64,000 nucleotides of DNA. It comes from CAWJMF01 sp963843945. Its GTDB lineage: Bacteria > Vulcanimicrobiota > Vulcanimicrobiia > Vulcanimicrobiales > Vulcanimicrobiaceae. This document shows positions 8,685-17,132 of the stretch, piece by piece. Position 1 is the first letter of the stretch. Every line of letters begins with the position of its first letter. Under the pieces are notes generated by a model, which did no database searches, was not told the origin of the DNA, and saw only the letters and a program-made list of their open reading frames with translations. The position numbers were made by a program, and so were the translations under genes. The stretch is from positions 62,001-126,000 of the forward strand of contig CAWJMF010000006.1 of NCBI GenBank assembly GCA_963843945.1, written 5' to 3'.

Positions 8685-9173
8685 ATGAGCCGCTCGATCT
8701 CCCCGTCCCGCCGGTGGCGCCTTGGTCTGCTCGCCGCCGTCCTCGCGGCGACCTTGGGCGACAAGGGCTGCGACTCGAATTACATCGGGGTGCAGGAATA
8801 CGGAGCGATCACCGGCCGCATCTACGACGCCAAGACGAACGCCCCGATCAACAACGCGCTGGTCAGCGTCGGCTCGCTCTACGTCACGCGCTCGGATCCC
8901 CAGGGCGCTTTCACGCTGCCGAAGGTTCCCATCGGCACCCAGCAAGTCGTCATTACGGCGACCGGCTACCAGCCGATCTCGCCGATTCCGGTTGCCGTCG
9001 GCAAGGACAAGACCGCCGTCATCGATCAGCCGGTTGGTCTGACGCTCATCGGAAGCAGCGCCGCGCCCGCCGCCTCGAGCAGTCCGGCCGCACCGACGGC
9101 GTCACCGGCGGCGAGCGCTGCCCCCAGCCCCGCTGCAATGGGCTCGGGTGCGCCGTCACCCAAGGCGACGTAG
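8685..9173 (+). CDS. Secreted protein with carboxypeptidase-regulatory-like domain
   Basis: This 162-residue product begins with an Arg-rich n-region and a hydrophobic stretch (LGLLAAVLAATLG) typical of a signal peptide. A cysteine follows soon after (GDKGCDSN), but the residues before it are not a good lipobox. Residues about 40-125 match the beta-sandwich carboxypeptidase regulatory-like pattern: GAITGRIYDAKTNAPINNA, then SDPQGAFTLPKVPIGTQQV and ITATGYQP. The C-terminal 40 residues are an Ala/Pro/Ser linker that ends at a TAG. The start was chosen because the upstream in-frame part overlaps nuoA and nuoB in antisense. It is divergent from nuoA. The role is unknown, probably extracytoplasmic binding. 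Confidence 0.78.
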   Translation: MSRSISPSRRWRLGLLAAVLAATLGDKGCDSNYIGVQEYGAITGRIYDAKTNAPINNALVSVGSLYVTRSDPQGAFTLPKVPIGTQQVVITATGYQPISPIPVAVGKDKTAVIDQPVGLTLIGSSAAPAASSSPAAPTASPAASAAPSPAAMGSGAPSPKAT

Positions 9174-9178
9174 CGGCC

Positions 9179-9562
9179 ATCCCCACACCCGAGCCGGCAC
9201 TCGACGTCGGCACGAAGCTCGCGTACGATCGGACGCGGGTCGCGTACGAACGCACGATGCTGGCCTGGATCCGGACGTCGGCATCGCTCATCACGTTTGG
9301 CTTCAGCGTCTCGAAATTTTTCGAAATCGCCCGGGCCGGTTCAGCGGCCTCGTCGTTTTTGATTGGTCCGGAGCAGTTCGGTTTCATCCTCGTTTGCCTG
9401 GGTCTCGGATCGTTAGCGCTCGCCACGTTGGAGTACCGCGCCGGCGTCCGCGAAATCGCCAGCCACTACGGCGGAAGAATGCGCTCGAATGCCGTCATCG
9501 TCGCCGGCATCCTCGCCGTCATCGGCATCCTCGCACTGATCGGCATCGTGCTTCAGAAGTAA
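9179..9562 (+). CDS. DUF202 membrane protein; start codon not canonical
   Basis: The frame encodes the DUF202 pattern YDRTRVAYERTMLAWIRTSAS followed by three hydrophobic segments (about FGFSVSKFF, FGFILVCLGLGSLAL and VIVAGILAVIGILALIG), a small inner-membrane protein of unknown function. The domain clearly begins before the first ATG in this frame (9257), yet no ATG, GTG or TTG lies in frame between the stop of the previous gene (9171-9173) and that point. The coordinates given assume a near-cognate ATC at 9179. If only standard starts are used, the gene is 9257-9562 (101 residues) and lacks the first part of the domain. A base error or -1 fusion with the upstream gene is the other explanation. 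Confidence 0.65.
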   Translation: MPTPEPALDVGTKLAYDRTRVAYERTMLAWIRTSASLITFGFSVSKFFEIARAGSAASSFLIGPEQFGFILVCLGLGSLALATLEYRAGVREIASHYGGRMRSNAVIVAGILAVIGILALIGIVLQK

Positions 9563-9610
9563 GCGTCGTTTGCCTTCGGACAAACTCTAGAGGCGCAGCG
9601 CTTCAGGCAG

Positions 9611-10723
9611 CTACTTCGAGGGAATAAAGTGGTAAAGCGACGCCCCGTCGGACAACCACAACGTCCCATCAGAAGCCAAGACAAATTGACTCTTAGCCAA
9701 GACGAATTTACTCTTCTTGCCAATTTCCCGTGCATCCGCCGATGGCATCGGCAACTCGATCGACGATAGGCGACCGGACGGATCGACGTGCCAGAGCTTC
9801 CCGTAAACGAACCACACGTCGCCCGAGGGGTTTGCCACAATGAGATACGGATAGTAGAAGGCTTCGCCTCCGATGCAAGGTACTGGCGCAACCGGCCCGA
9901 TTGGACGCCATTCATGCCCTTCGCGCAGCTCCAACACGGCTAGTTCGTCGGCAGCCCAAACCACGTTGCTTCTGCCAACGGCGCCGCACGCTCGAAAGAC
10001 CCCCTTGCGCCTCTCGATAGGGCGTATGTCCTCCAGAGAATCGAGTTGAATGGTTTCGCAGCCAAACCATTTCTTTGAGTAAAGATCGTACCGAAAGTAG
10101 AGCTTACCATCAGACGCTCTGTGCAAATCCGTCAAAGATCCGTCGCCTCCCATTGTCCGCGAATGCCGAGTCGCAAGATCGACGAGCCGGTACAGTTGAG
10201 GCAGATGCCGCTTTTGTGCCCTCGCAGCATGGACCCGCTGCGTGCCGACCTCGATAGCGAATACACGACCGTCGGCGGTTGAGGCAATCGAGCTCGGAAC
10301 AAAACCCGCGTTGACCGGTTCGCTGAACGTCGACTCACCAGACCCGGAGAACCGGAGATAGCGCTCACGAACGATCGACCATATCGCTCCGCGCGCACCC
10401 GGCGTAATTGGCGCTCGATCCAAATCCTCGTCAACGACCGCAACGGTCCGGGCGCGCCCGTCAGTCACCGTGCTGACAGCCCATGTGCAGACACCGTCGA
10501 CCTCGATCTGCGTACTGAAAAGTGGAGAATGCCCGTCGAGATTGGTGGTGAGATTCTGAACGACCGGATTGTTGCCGCAGGCGGAGTCGAACGTTGCTTT
10601 CTCAAAACGGCCCTGTTGTCGAGATGACGATACCGGATTGCCGCACCAGTGGCCAGCCGCGCAACCGGTCACTGCAAGAACGAGAGCTCCCACTACGATT
10701 CTTCGTACCGAGACCGCCCTCAT
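9611..10723 (-). CDS. Lipoprotein, possible beta-propeller, unknown function
   Basis: From the ATG at 10723 the product is 370 residues and starts with RRIVVGALVLAVTGCAAG, a signal peptide with a lipobox ending in Cys at about residue 20, so it should be lipid-anchored. AAGGA lies upstream of this ATG. The rest contains repeated segments such as ASTADGRVFAIE, ASDGKLYFRYD, NPSGDVWFVYGKLWHVDPSG and ASDGTLWLSDG, which resemble blades of an NHL/two-component-regulator-type propeller. Six or more cysteines are present. Base composition is unlike its neighbours: 47 percent GC by hand count at 10021-10080, in a window that is generally well above 60 percent. That suggests recent acquisition. It is convergent with the DUF202 gene and 17 bases downstream of the protease gene. 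Confidence 0.75.
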   Translation of the reverse strand: MRAVSVRRIVVGALVLAVTGCAAGHWCGNPVSSSRQQGRFEKATFDSACGNNPVVQNLTTNLDGHSPLFSTQIEVDGVCTWAVSTVTDGRARTVAVVDEDLDRAPITPGARGAIWSIVRERYLRFSGSGESTFSEPVNAGFVPSSIASTADGRVFAIEVGTQRVHAARAQKRHLPQLYRLVDLATRHSRTMGGDGSLTDLHRASDGKLYFRYDLYSKKWFGCETIQLDSLEDIRPIERRKGVFRACGAVGRSNVVWAADELAVLELREGHEWRPIGPVAPVPCIGGEAFYYPYLIVANPSGDVWFVYGKLWHVDPSGRLSSIELPMPSADAREIGKKSKFVLAKSQFVLASDGTLWLSDGASLYHFIPSK

Positions 10724-10740
10724 ATCGATTTTCCTTCGCG

Positions 10741-11457
10741 CTACCCCGGCGGTGACGTCGGTAGCGGGCCGCGCAACTTTCCTTGCAAGAAGCGGCGCGC
10801 GTCGTCGATCGGGATTCCGAAGCCGATCGCCTTCTCTTCGTCGAAACGCGATTCGGCGAGCGCGATGACGGTGCCGTTGTCGATGTCGAAGACTGGGCCG
10901 CCGCTTTCGCCGGGAATCACCGGCAGATCGAGTTCCAGCGCGTCCTTGCGAATGCTCGAGACGCGACCGGCGTAGACCGAGGTCGCGACGCCGAGGCCCT
11001 CGTCTTGGAACGCGTCGGGAATCGGGTAGCCGGCGACGCCGATCGGTTCGCCGGGCTGGAGGCCGCGCGACGTGCCGAGGATCGCGGTCGGCAGGCCGCC
11101 GGCGGCGACTTCGACCAGCGCCAGATCTTCCTTGGGATCGCTCGCCGTTACGCGCGCCGGCAAGAGCCGCTTCTCGCCGACCGTGACTTGCAAGTTGTGC
11201 GCGTCGTGGATGACGTGCTCGACGGTGAGGATTTGACTGCCCCAGTCGCCGCTTTCGACGATCACGCCCGAACCGTAGGCGTCGTCGAACTGACCCTTCT
11301 TCTTCACGTCGTCGCTCGGAATTTTCATCGTGAACAGCACGACGCTGGGCCGCAGCATCCGAAAGGTCCGCACCAACGGATCGCCTTCGAGCGTCTTCGC
11401 GCTCGAACTGCAGGCGCCGAGGAGCGCCGTTAAAAGCAGCGGGACGCAACGTCTCAC
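10741..11457 (-). CDS. Trypsin-like serine protease, lipoprotein (HtrA-like catalytic domain without PDZ)
   Basis: This 238-residue product starts MRRCVPLLLTALLGACSSS, a signal peptide with the lipobox LGAC, so it is probably an envelope lipoprotein. The protease fold follows with all three catalytic residues in context: His in TVEHVIH (near residue 80), Asp in KEDLALVEV (near 112) and Ser in PGESGGPVFD (near 187). There is no PDZ domain, unlike DegP/HtrA. It overlaps the end of hflX by four bases and is followed by the lipoprotein gene, so the three probably form one transcript. A role in envelope protein quality control is inferred from the family only. Confidence 0.88.
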   Translation of the reverse strand: MRRCVPLLLTALLGACSSSAKTLEGDPLVRTFRMLRPSVVLFTMKIPSDDVKKKGQFDDAYGSGVIVESGDWGSQILTVEHVIHDAHNLQVTVGEKRLLPARVTASDPKEDLALVEVAAGGLPTAILGTSRGLQPGEPIGVAGYPIPDAFQDEGLGVATSVYAGRVSSIRKDALELDLPVIPGESGGPVFDIDNGTVIALAESRFDEEKAIGFGIPIDDARRFLQGKLRGPLPTSPPG

Positions 11458-12575
11458 GGAACGCTCGCGGTCGCAGCGAGCGACGACGCGATCGCCGCGC
11501 GGAGCTGTTCGAGACCTTCGCCGGTCCGGGCGGAGATCGCGATCGCGCCCGGCGGGAGCGGTCCGGCGTGCGGGTCGCGCACGTCGCTTTTGTTGAACGC
11601 CAAGACGGTCGGTTTGGCGTCGAGCTTCAGATCGTGGAGGATGATTTCGACGCTCGTGCGCTGGCGCGGCCAGTCCGGATTCGAGGCGTCGAGCACGTGC
11701 ACGAGTACGTCGGCTTGCTCGAGCTCTTCCAGCGTCGCGCGGAACGCGTTGACGAGTTCTTTGGGCAGATCGGTGATGAAACCGACCGTATCGGCGAGGC
11801 GCACGTACAGGTTCGGCTCGAGATAGACGCGCCGCAAGGTGGGGTCGAGCGTCGCGAAGGGCTGATCGGCGACGAACGCACCGGTCTCGCCTTGCGCGTG
11901 CGAGAGCCGATTGAGCAGCGATGACTTACCGACGTTCGTATAGCCGACGAGCGCCACCAGCGGAATCGCGCCGGCCGGTGCGCGCCGCGTCTCGCGTGCC
12001 CGGCGCACCTCCTCGAGCTGCTCGCGCAACGTCGAGATGCGCGCCTGGATGCGCCGCCGGTCGACCTCGAGCTTCGTTTCACCAGGCCCGCGCGTCCCGA
12101 CGCCGCCGCCGAGCCGCGAGAGCGCGGTGTTCGCGCCGATCAAGTTCGCTTGCGAGTGGCGCAGTTGCGCTAGTTCGACTTGCAGCTTGCCTTCGCGGCT
12201 GCGCGCCCGTTGCGCGAAGATGTCGAGGATCACCGTGGTGCGGTCGACGATCGGAATCGGCACGATCTTGGCGAGGTTGGTGCGCTGCCGCGGCCGCAAA
12301 TCGTTGAAGACGAAGAGGGTCGTCGCGCCGAGGTCCTTGGCGGCCTCGGCGATCTCACGTGCTTTGCCGCTCCCGAGCAGCGTCGCCGGGTCGGGCGCGT
12401 CGAGGCGCTGCACGATTCGGCCCGCGATCTCGGCGCCGGCGGCTTCGATCAGGGCCTCGTATTCGGCGAGTTCCGGTTCGAGCGGACGCTTCGGATCGCG
12501 CAGGTCGACGGCGACGACGAGCCCGCGCTCGCGCGGGGGCGCCGCTAGCTGACTGCTACGCGCCACGCGCGGCAA
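11454..12575 (-). CDS. hflX: GTPase HflX (ribosome-splitting factor)
   Basis: This 373-residue protein has the HflX N-terminal domain (LLGSGKAREI, GVGTRGPGETKLEVDRRRI) followed by an Obg-like GTPase domain: G1 GYTNVGKSSLLN near residue 210, G3 DTVGFI, and G4 NKSD. HflX splits 70S ribosomes or 100S dimers under stress. The coordinates use a TTG start; a GTG three codons later (12566) is equally possible, and neither has a strong Shine-Dalgarno. The 3' end overlaps the serine protease gene by four bases. Confidence 0.95.
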   Translation of the reverse strand: MPRVARSSQLAAPPRERGLVVAVDLRDPKRPLEPELAEYEALIEAAGAEIAGRIVQRLDAPDPATLLGSGKAREIAEAAKDLGATTLFVFNDLRPRQRTNLAKIVPIPIVDRTTVILDIFAQRARSREGKLQVELAQLRHSQANLIGANTALSRLGGGVGTRGPGETKLEVDRRRIQARISTLREQLEEVRRARETRRAPAGAIPLVALVGYTNVGKSSLLNRLSHAQGETGAFVADQPFATLDPTLRRVYLEPNLYVRLADTVGFITDLPKELVNAFRATLEELEQADVLVHVLDASNPDWPRQRTSVEIILHDLKLDAKPTVLAFNKSDVRDPHAGPLPPGAIAISARTGEGLEQLRAAIASSLAATASVP

Positions 12576-12675
12576 TCCACAGATCGAACATGATCGAATA
12601 CGGGTTCGGGCCCGTTGCGCCGTCGCCTGGCGGCGTCCGCTGGGGCACCGGCCGAACGGGCAGCAGCCCGGTTAT

Positions 12676-13341
12676 TTAAGGACCGCCGTATCGCTCGTAG
12701 TCGATCACATCCTCGAGTGCGACGCGCGCCTCCCAGCGATCCCGCTCCAGATCGGCAACCGGTGCGAAGTCCGAGACTCGTCCCAGACAGAGATACGCGA
12801 CGACGGCGATCGACTCCGGAATGCCGAGCAAGGTTCGCAACTCCGCCGGATCGAGGATGCTCACCCAGCCGACGCCGAGACCCTCGACCCGTGCGGCCAG
12901 CCAGAGATTTTGAATCGCGCACACGGTCGAATAGCGCGTCGCCTCGGGCATCGTCTGCCTTCCCAGGCCCCGGCCGCGCATCGGCAGCTCGTCACAGGTC
13001 ACGCAGATGTTGACCGGAGCTTCGAGGATTCCGGCGAGGCGCAGCGCGCGATATTCCTTCGCAGTCTCATCGTCGTAACCGGCAGCCGCCCGCGCGTTCG
13101 CTCGCTGAAAAGCCGCGTTGACCGCACTCCGTTTCGCGAAATCGCGAACCACGATGAAGCGCCACGGCTGGGCTAATCCGACGGAGGGCGCCTGATGCGC
13201 GGCGGCGAGAACGCGCATCAGCACCGCGTCGTCAACCGGGTCCGGCAAAAACTCGGCCCGGACGTCGCGCCGCAGGGCGATGGCGCGATAGAGTGCGTTG
13301 CGCTCCGCGACGGAAAATTCGTTTAGGCTGCTTTCCGTCAC
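12676..13341 (-). CDS. bluB: 5,6-dimethylbenzimidazole synthase
   Basis: BluB cleaves FMNH2 with oxygen to make 5,6-dimethylbenzimidazole, the lower ligand of cobalamin. Family marks include FSVAERNALYRAIALRRDVRAEF near the N-terminus, the nitroreductase-like SVGLAQPWRF, and GVGWVSILDP near the C-terminus. From the GTG at 13341 the product is 221 residues, the usual size. The frame stays open to 13581, and an ATG at 13467 would add 42 unconserved residues. It is divergent from cobU, which fits joint use of its product by CobT. No riboswitch motif was seen upstream of it. Confidence 0.9.
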   Translation of the reverse strand: MTESSLNEFSVAERNALYRAIALRRDVRAEFLPDPVDDAVLMRVLAAAHQAPSVGLAQPWRFIVVRDFAKRSAVNAAFQRANARAAAGYDDETAKEYRALRLAGILEAPVNICVTCDELPMRGRGLGRQTMPEATRYSTVCAIQNLWLAARVEGLGVGWVSILDPAELRTLLGIPESIAVVAYLCLGRVSDFAPVADLERDRWEARVALEDVIDYERYGGP

Positions 13342-13598
13342 GACGGACGCCTGCTCGCGCGCCGCTTTTGCGTTATCCACGATGCTGCCTCGATACAACG
13401 TCCAAGGCCCCAACCTCTCCGCCCAAGGCACATTCACGGCAAAATCGGGCCTCCGAGGCCGGTCCATGCATTCTCGCAGCGGTCCGCCGACTACTCGTCC
13501 GCCGCTGCGGGAAGCGATTTCGTCGCCGAGCGAAAGGCATGGGATCGCCTGCCGCTTGCCGCAAACAGAGTCACGATGCATCGCCTTTTTGCGCCCGA

Positions 13599-14195
13599 AT
13601 GAATGCGAACGTCGTGCTCATCACGGGTCCCGTTCGATCCGGCAAAAGCCGTTTCGCGGAAGCGCTCGCGAACGAAGCGGCACGCGGCGTCACCTACGTT
13701 GCGACGGCCGCCGTCGATCCGACCGATCTCGAATGGAACGCGCGGCTCGAGCACCATCGGCGCCGCCGCGCGCCGCAGTGGAAGGTCGTCGAAACGGCCG
13801 CGGGTCGCGCGCGCGGTTTGCCGGAGGTCTTGCGGAATTCGCCGGCCGGTGAGGTGCTGCTCGTCGACTCGCTGGGCACCTGGCTTGCCGATCGGATGGG
13901 CGGCGCGCACCGCGAACTGCTCGAGGATGCGGCGGCGCTCGAGGCGGCCGTCCAAAGCGACTGTACCGCGTTGCTCGAGGCGCTGCTCGCATCGCCGGCG
14001 GAACTGGTCATCCTGGTCGGCGAGGAAACGGGTTGGGGCATCGTGCCCGAGCATCGCTCCGGCCGCATCTTCCGCGACCAGCTCGGCCGGCTGCAAGCCG
14101 ACATCGCAGCCCACGCGCAGCGCGTCTATCTCGTCGTGAGCGGCATCGCGATCGACCTGCGTTCGGCCGGCGTTCCGGTTGCGGGGCGATCCTGA
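13599..14195 (+). CDS. cobU: Adenosylcobinamide kinase / adenosylcobinamide-phosphate guanylyltransferase
   Basis: This 198-residue enzyme phosphorylates adenosylcobinamide and then transfers GMP to give adenosylcobinamide-GDP, the activated half used by CobS. The N-terminal P-loop GPVRSGKSRFAE (about residues 10-21) is characteristic, as are LLVDSLGTWLADR and VGEETGWGIVPEHRSGRIFRD with the conserved ETG and P-x3-GR pattern. The start ATG was chosen because the P-loop follows within nine residues; the frame is open further upstream but that part is not conserved. It is the first gene of cobU-cobT-cobS. Confidence 0.95.
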   Translation: MNANVVLITGPVRSGKSRFAEALANEAARGVTYVATAAVDPTDLEWNARLEHHRRRRAPQWKVVETAAGRARGLPEVLRNSPAGEVLLVDSLGTWLADRMGGAHRELLEDAAALEAAVQSDCTALLEALLASPAELVILVGEETGWGIVPEHRSGRIFRDQLGRLQADIAAHAQRVYLVVSGIAIDLRSAGVPVAGRS

Positions 14196-14196
14196 C

Positions 14197-15273
14197 GTGG
14201 CCCGCGATTGGACGGCGGCGCGCGTCGAGGCGTGCGCGGATGCGATCGTTCCGATCGATCGGGCAGTCGCCGCTCTGGCACGCGAACGCGTCGACAACCT
14301 CACCAAACCGCTCGGATCGCTCGGGCGGATCGAGTCGCTCGCGATTCAACTGAGCGCGATCGCCGGCGCGCTGCCGGCGCGCGCTTATACAAAGAAAGCG
14401 GTCGTCGTCGGCGCGGCCGACCACGGCGTCAGTCTCGAAGCGGTGAGCGCCTATCCGGCGGAAGTGACCTTGCAGATGATCGGAGGCTTTCTGGGCGGCC
14501 ACGCGGCCATCAACACGTTTTGCCGCGCGGTCGGGGCCGATCTCCTCGTCGTCGACTTCGGGACGCGCGAGCCGCGGATCGCGGCGCCCGCTCTTCTGAA
14601 TTTCCGTATCGGTGCCGGCAGCGCAAACCTCGCGCGCGAGCCCGCGCTAACGGCGGACGAGGTCGACGCCGCGCTTGCCGCCGGAATTGCGCTTTTCGAA
14701 GAACATATCGAGCCGCTCGGGTACGACGTGCTGGCGATCGGGGAAATGGGCATCGCCAACACGACGAGCGCTTCGGCGATTATCGCCGCCTTGACGCGCT
14801 CGACGGTCGAAGACGTCGTCGGACGCGGAACCGGCATCGACGAAGCCGGGCTCGCGCGGAAGACCGCGGTGCTGCGCGCCGCGCTGGCACGCTTCGCGGC
14901 GCGCGACTGGTTTAGCGTGGCCCGCGAACTCGGCGGATTTGAAATCCTCGGTTTGACCGGAGTCCTTCTGGCAGCTGCACGTCGCCGGATGCCCATCGTG
15001 CTCGACGGCTTCATCACCTCGGCCTCCGCATTGCTCGCGCGCGAGATCGCGCCGCCTGCGCGCGAGTACTTCATCGCCGCGCACCGCTCGCAAGAGCCGG
15101 GCCATCGGCTCGCGCTCGAGGCGCTAGCGCTGACGCCGCTGTTCGACCTCGAACTGCGTTTGGGCGAAGGCACGGGAGCTGCGCTCGCGCTGCCGCTGCT
15201 CGAGGCGGCGAGCCGCATGATCTCCGAGATGAAAACGTTTGCCGAGGCGAGCGTTGCGACGCGCGTGACGTGA
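14197..15273 (+). CDS. cobT: Nicotinate-nucleotide--dimethylbenzimidazole phosphoribosyltransferase
   Basis: CobT transfers ribose-phosphate from nicotinate mononucleotide to dimethylbenzimidazole, making alpha-ribazole phosphate. Conserved segments: LTKPLGSLGRIE near residue 36, GAADHGVSLEAVSAYP, GEMGIANTTSASA in the middle, and RLGEGTGAALALPLLEAA near the C-terminus, which carries the catalytic glutamate. The product is 358 residues. The GTG start at 14197 lies one base after the cobU stop with GGGG upstream; a TTG at 14179 inside cobU is the alternative. It consumes the BluB product. Confidence 0.95.
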   Translation: MARDWTAARVEACADAIVPIDRAVAALARERVDNLTKPLGSLGRIESLAIQLSAIAGALPARAYTKKAVVVGAADHGVSLEAVSAYPAEVTLQMIGGFLGGHAAINTFCRAVGADLLVVDFGTREPRIAAPALLNFRIGAGSANLAREPALTADEVDAALAAGIALFEEHIEPLGYDVLAIGEMGIANTTSASAIIAALTRSTVEDVVGRGTGIDEAGLARKTAVLRAALARFAARDWFSVARELGGFEILGLTGVLLAAARRRMPIVLDGFITSASALLAREIAPPAREYFIAAHRSQEPGHRLALEALALTPLFDLELRLGEGTGAALALPLLEAASRMISEMKTFAEASVATRVT

Positions 15274-16022
15274 ACCGCGCCGCCCGGGCCCTGCAGACGG
15301 CGTTTGGCTACTTCTCGATTCTCCCGGTGCCGCACAGAACGTCGTTACCGGCGCCCGATGCGGCCGCGCTCGTCGCTCTGCCGGCGGTCGGCGCGTCGAT
15401 CGGCCTGTTATCCGGATCGGCCGCCTGGGTCGTTTCGCGGGTCGCTCCCCGCCAGTACGCGGTGGCGACGGCCTTCGCCGCACCGATCGTCCTTTCGGGA
15501 GCGATCCACCTCGACGGCTTTCTCGATTGCAGCGATGCGCTGTTCGCGACCGCCTCGCCGGAGCGCCGGCTGGAAATCATGCAGGATCCGCGTCACGGCA
15601 CCTATGCGGTCGCCGCGGCTCTGGTCGCGAGCGTTTTCTCGCTCGCCGCGCTCTGCGCGTGCAAACCGTCGCGACTCCCCGCGACGCTGATGTTCTCGGC
15701 AGCGCTCGCACGTCTGGCAGCGATCGCGAACGCCGCCTGGCTGCCGTACGGACGCGCCGGCGCGACGCCGCGCGCGTTCGAGGCGAAGCCTTCCGTCGCG
15801 GCGCTCGGCATCGAGGCCGCCGCCTTACTGGCGTTTGGCAGCCTCATCGGCCCGCGCATTTGGCCGATCGTGCCGGCCTCGTTCGCTGCCTCAGCCGTCT
15901 TGGCGCGGCAAATCGCGTCGCGTCTGGGTGGCGGCCTCACGGGAGATGCCTACGGTTTTCTCATCGTTGCACTCGAGCCGTGCATTCTCGCCTGCGCCGC
16001 CGCTCTCGCGCGCGAGTCTTAG
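15270..16022 (+). CDS. cobS: Adenosylcobinamide-GDP ribazoletransferase (cobalamin synthase)
   Basis: This 250-residue integral membrane protein joins adenosylcobinamide-GDP to alpha-ribazole (phosphate), the last step of cobalamin assembly. The metal-binding motif SGAIHLDGFLDCSDALF near residues 70-86 matches the family HLDG-x-x-D-x-x-D pattern. Several hydrophobic segments follow. The GTG start overlaps the cobT stop (GTGA). No alpha-ribazole phosphatase (cobC) follows; the next gene, btuF, is on the other strand. Confidence 0.94.
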   Translation: MNRAARALQTAFGYFSILPVPHRTSLPAPDAAALVALPAVGASIGLLSGSAAWVVSRVAPRQYAVATAFAAPIVLSGAIHLDGFLDCSDALFATASPERRLEIMQDPRHGTYAVAAALVASVFSLAALCACKPSRLPATLMFSAALARLAAIANAAWLPYGRAGATPRAFEAKPSVAALGIEAAALLAFGSLIGPRIWPIVPASFAASAVLARQIASRLGGGLTGDAYGFLIVALEPCILACAAALARES

Positions 16023-16029
16023 CTGCCGC

Positions 16030-16857
16030 TCAGCGACTCGCGGGATGGAGTCGCGCGATGAGCCAGGCGAGACCCTCGTTGTAGCGCGGGCCGGGTCGCT
16101 CGAGCAACGCGGCATCGTCGAGGACGTACACCCGGCCCTCGCGCACCGCACGCAGCGCGTTCCAAGGCGGCCGGTCGAGCACGGCGCGGAGTCCGCTTTC
16201 CTTATCCGACACGATCGCGTCGGGCTGGAGTGCAACGAGCGCCTCAGCGCTGTAACGCGGGTACGCGTCCTTCAAACTGCCGGCCGCATTGCGTCCGCCT
16301 GCCAAGGCGATCAAATGGGCGATGTACGAGTTGTCCGACACGGTAAAAATCGGGGCGACGCCCAACACGACGAAAACGCTCGGACGCGAGGCTCCCCGGA
16401 CGCTCGCCTGAAGCTGCGCCGTGCGCGCGCGCAGCCGGCTCGCCAGCGCGGAAGCCTCGGCGGCATGGCCGCTCAATTTTCCGAGCTGCGCGAGATCGGC
16501 GAAAATGTCGTCGTACGAGTCGTCATCGAACAGTGCGGGCGTAATGCCCGCCCGGCGCAAGTCGCTGACGATCTGCGCCTGCGCCGCGATGCCCACCACG
16601 AGATCGGGATGAAGGCGCAGCACCTTTTCCGTGTCGACCGAGGTGAACGTCGCGACGATCGGCAAGCGCGTCGCTTGCGGAGGATAGTCCGTCCAGGCCG
16701 AAACGCCGACGACCTGAGGCCCCGCGCCGATCGCAAACAAGTCCTCGGTAAGCGACGGGATCAACGAGACGATGCGCGGCTTGGTGGCAGAGCCCGCGGG
16801 AGCAAACGCCGCAAACAGCAGCAGCACGGCGAGGACGGCATGGCGGGCGAAGAACAT
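16030..16857 (-). CDS. btuF: Corrinoid ABC transporter, substrate-binding protein
   Basis: This 275-residue product starts with a signal peptide (MFFARHAVLAVLLLFAAFAPAGSA) and then a helical-backbone (class III) binding-protein fold: RIVSLIPSLTEDLFAIGAGPQ, VGVSAWTDYPPQA and VLRLHPDLVVG are typical of BtuF. The context, between cobS and a cobalamin riboswitch followed by btuBCD, makes a corrinoid the likely ligand. The ATG at 16857 was chosen because it gives a clean signal peptide; the frame opens further to 16938. It is convergent with cobS (7-base gap) and divergent from btuB, so the riboswitch on the plus strand does not control it. Confidence 0.88.
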   Translation of the reverse strand: MFFARHAVLAVLLLFAAFAPAGSATKPRIVSLIPSLTEDLFAIGAGPQVVGVSAWTDYPPQATRLPIVATFTSVDTEKVLRLHPDLVVGIAAQAQIVSDLRRAGITPALFDDDSYDDIFADLAQLGKLSGHAAEASALASRLRARTAQLQASVRGASRPSVFVVLGVAPIFTVSDNSYIAHLIALAGGRNAAGSLKDAYPRYSAEALVALQPDAIVSDKESGLRAVLDRPPWNALRAVREGRVYVLDDAALLERPGPRYNEGLAWLIARLHPASR

Positions 16858-16939
16858 AGCGTTCGCGACGGTTCGGCCCGGGGCGGCGCCGGCCTGGCGC
16901 AGCGGCCCCGCGCACAGGAGAGTCCCCCTCCGGCGCATA

Positions 16940-17097
16940 TCTAGTCGGGAAGCGTTCGCGCACGAGGAACCCGGTGAGATTCCGGGACGGTCGCGCCACT
17001 GTTAGCGGGGAGCCGCTCGGAACCACTGCCGCATCTGCGGCTGGAAGATTCCGGGCACGGGGCTAAGATCCGCAAGTCAGGATACTCCGCCCGAACG
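16940..17097 (+). promoter_or_regulatory. Cobalamin riboswitch (plus strand, upstream of btuB)
   Basis: The conserved cobalamin (AdoCbl) riboswitch core is readable. A paired CCCGGTGAGATTCCGGG element lies at 16970-16986. The B12-box-type GCCACTG is at 16995-17001, followed by TTAGCGGGGAGCC. The closing AGTCAGGATACTCCGCCCG segment is at about 17075-17093. It ends about 40 bases before the first possible btuB start, so corrinoid binding should lower expression of btuB-btuC-btuD by blocking translation or by early termination. Exact outer borders are approximate. Confidence 0.92.
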
Positions 17098-17132
17098 CGT
17101 TACTCACCACCTCGCGCAAAGGTTGGATTAAC

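Noticed and set aside
9567..9586. GTTTG-CC-TTCG-GA-CAAAC hairpin between the convergent DUF202 and lipoprotein genes
   Set aside because: A UUCG-type loop is present, but the stem has a mismatch and no T-run follows on either strand; too weak to list as a terminator.
12576..12675. Possible tRNA between bluB and hflX because of a CGGGTTCGGGCCCG segment resembling a T-arm
   Set aside because: No acceptor stem, anticodon arm or D-arm could be folded around it, and the segment is largely self-complementary. It is treated as a short untranslated spacer with a weak hairpin and no T-run.
13342..13598. Possible cobalamin riboswitch between bluB and cobU
   Set aside because: Neither strand has the GCCACTG-type box or the AGGATAC-type closing segment that are clear upstream of btuB.
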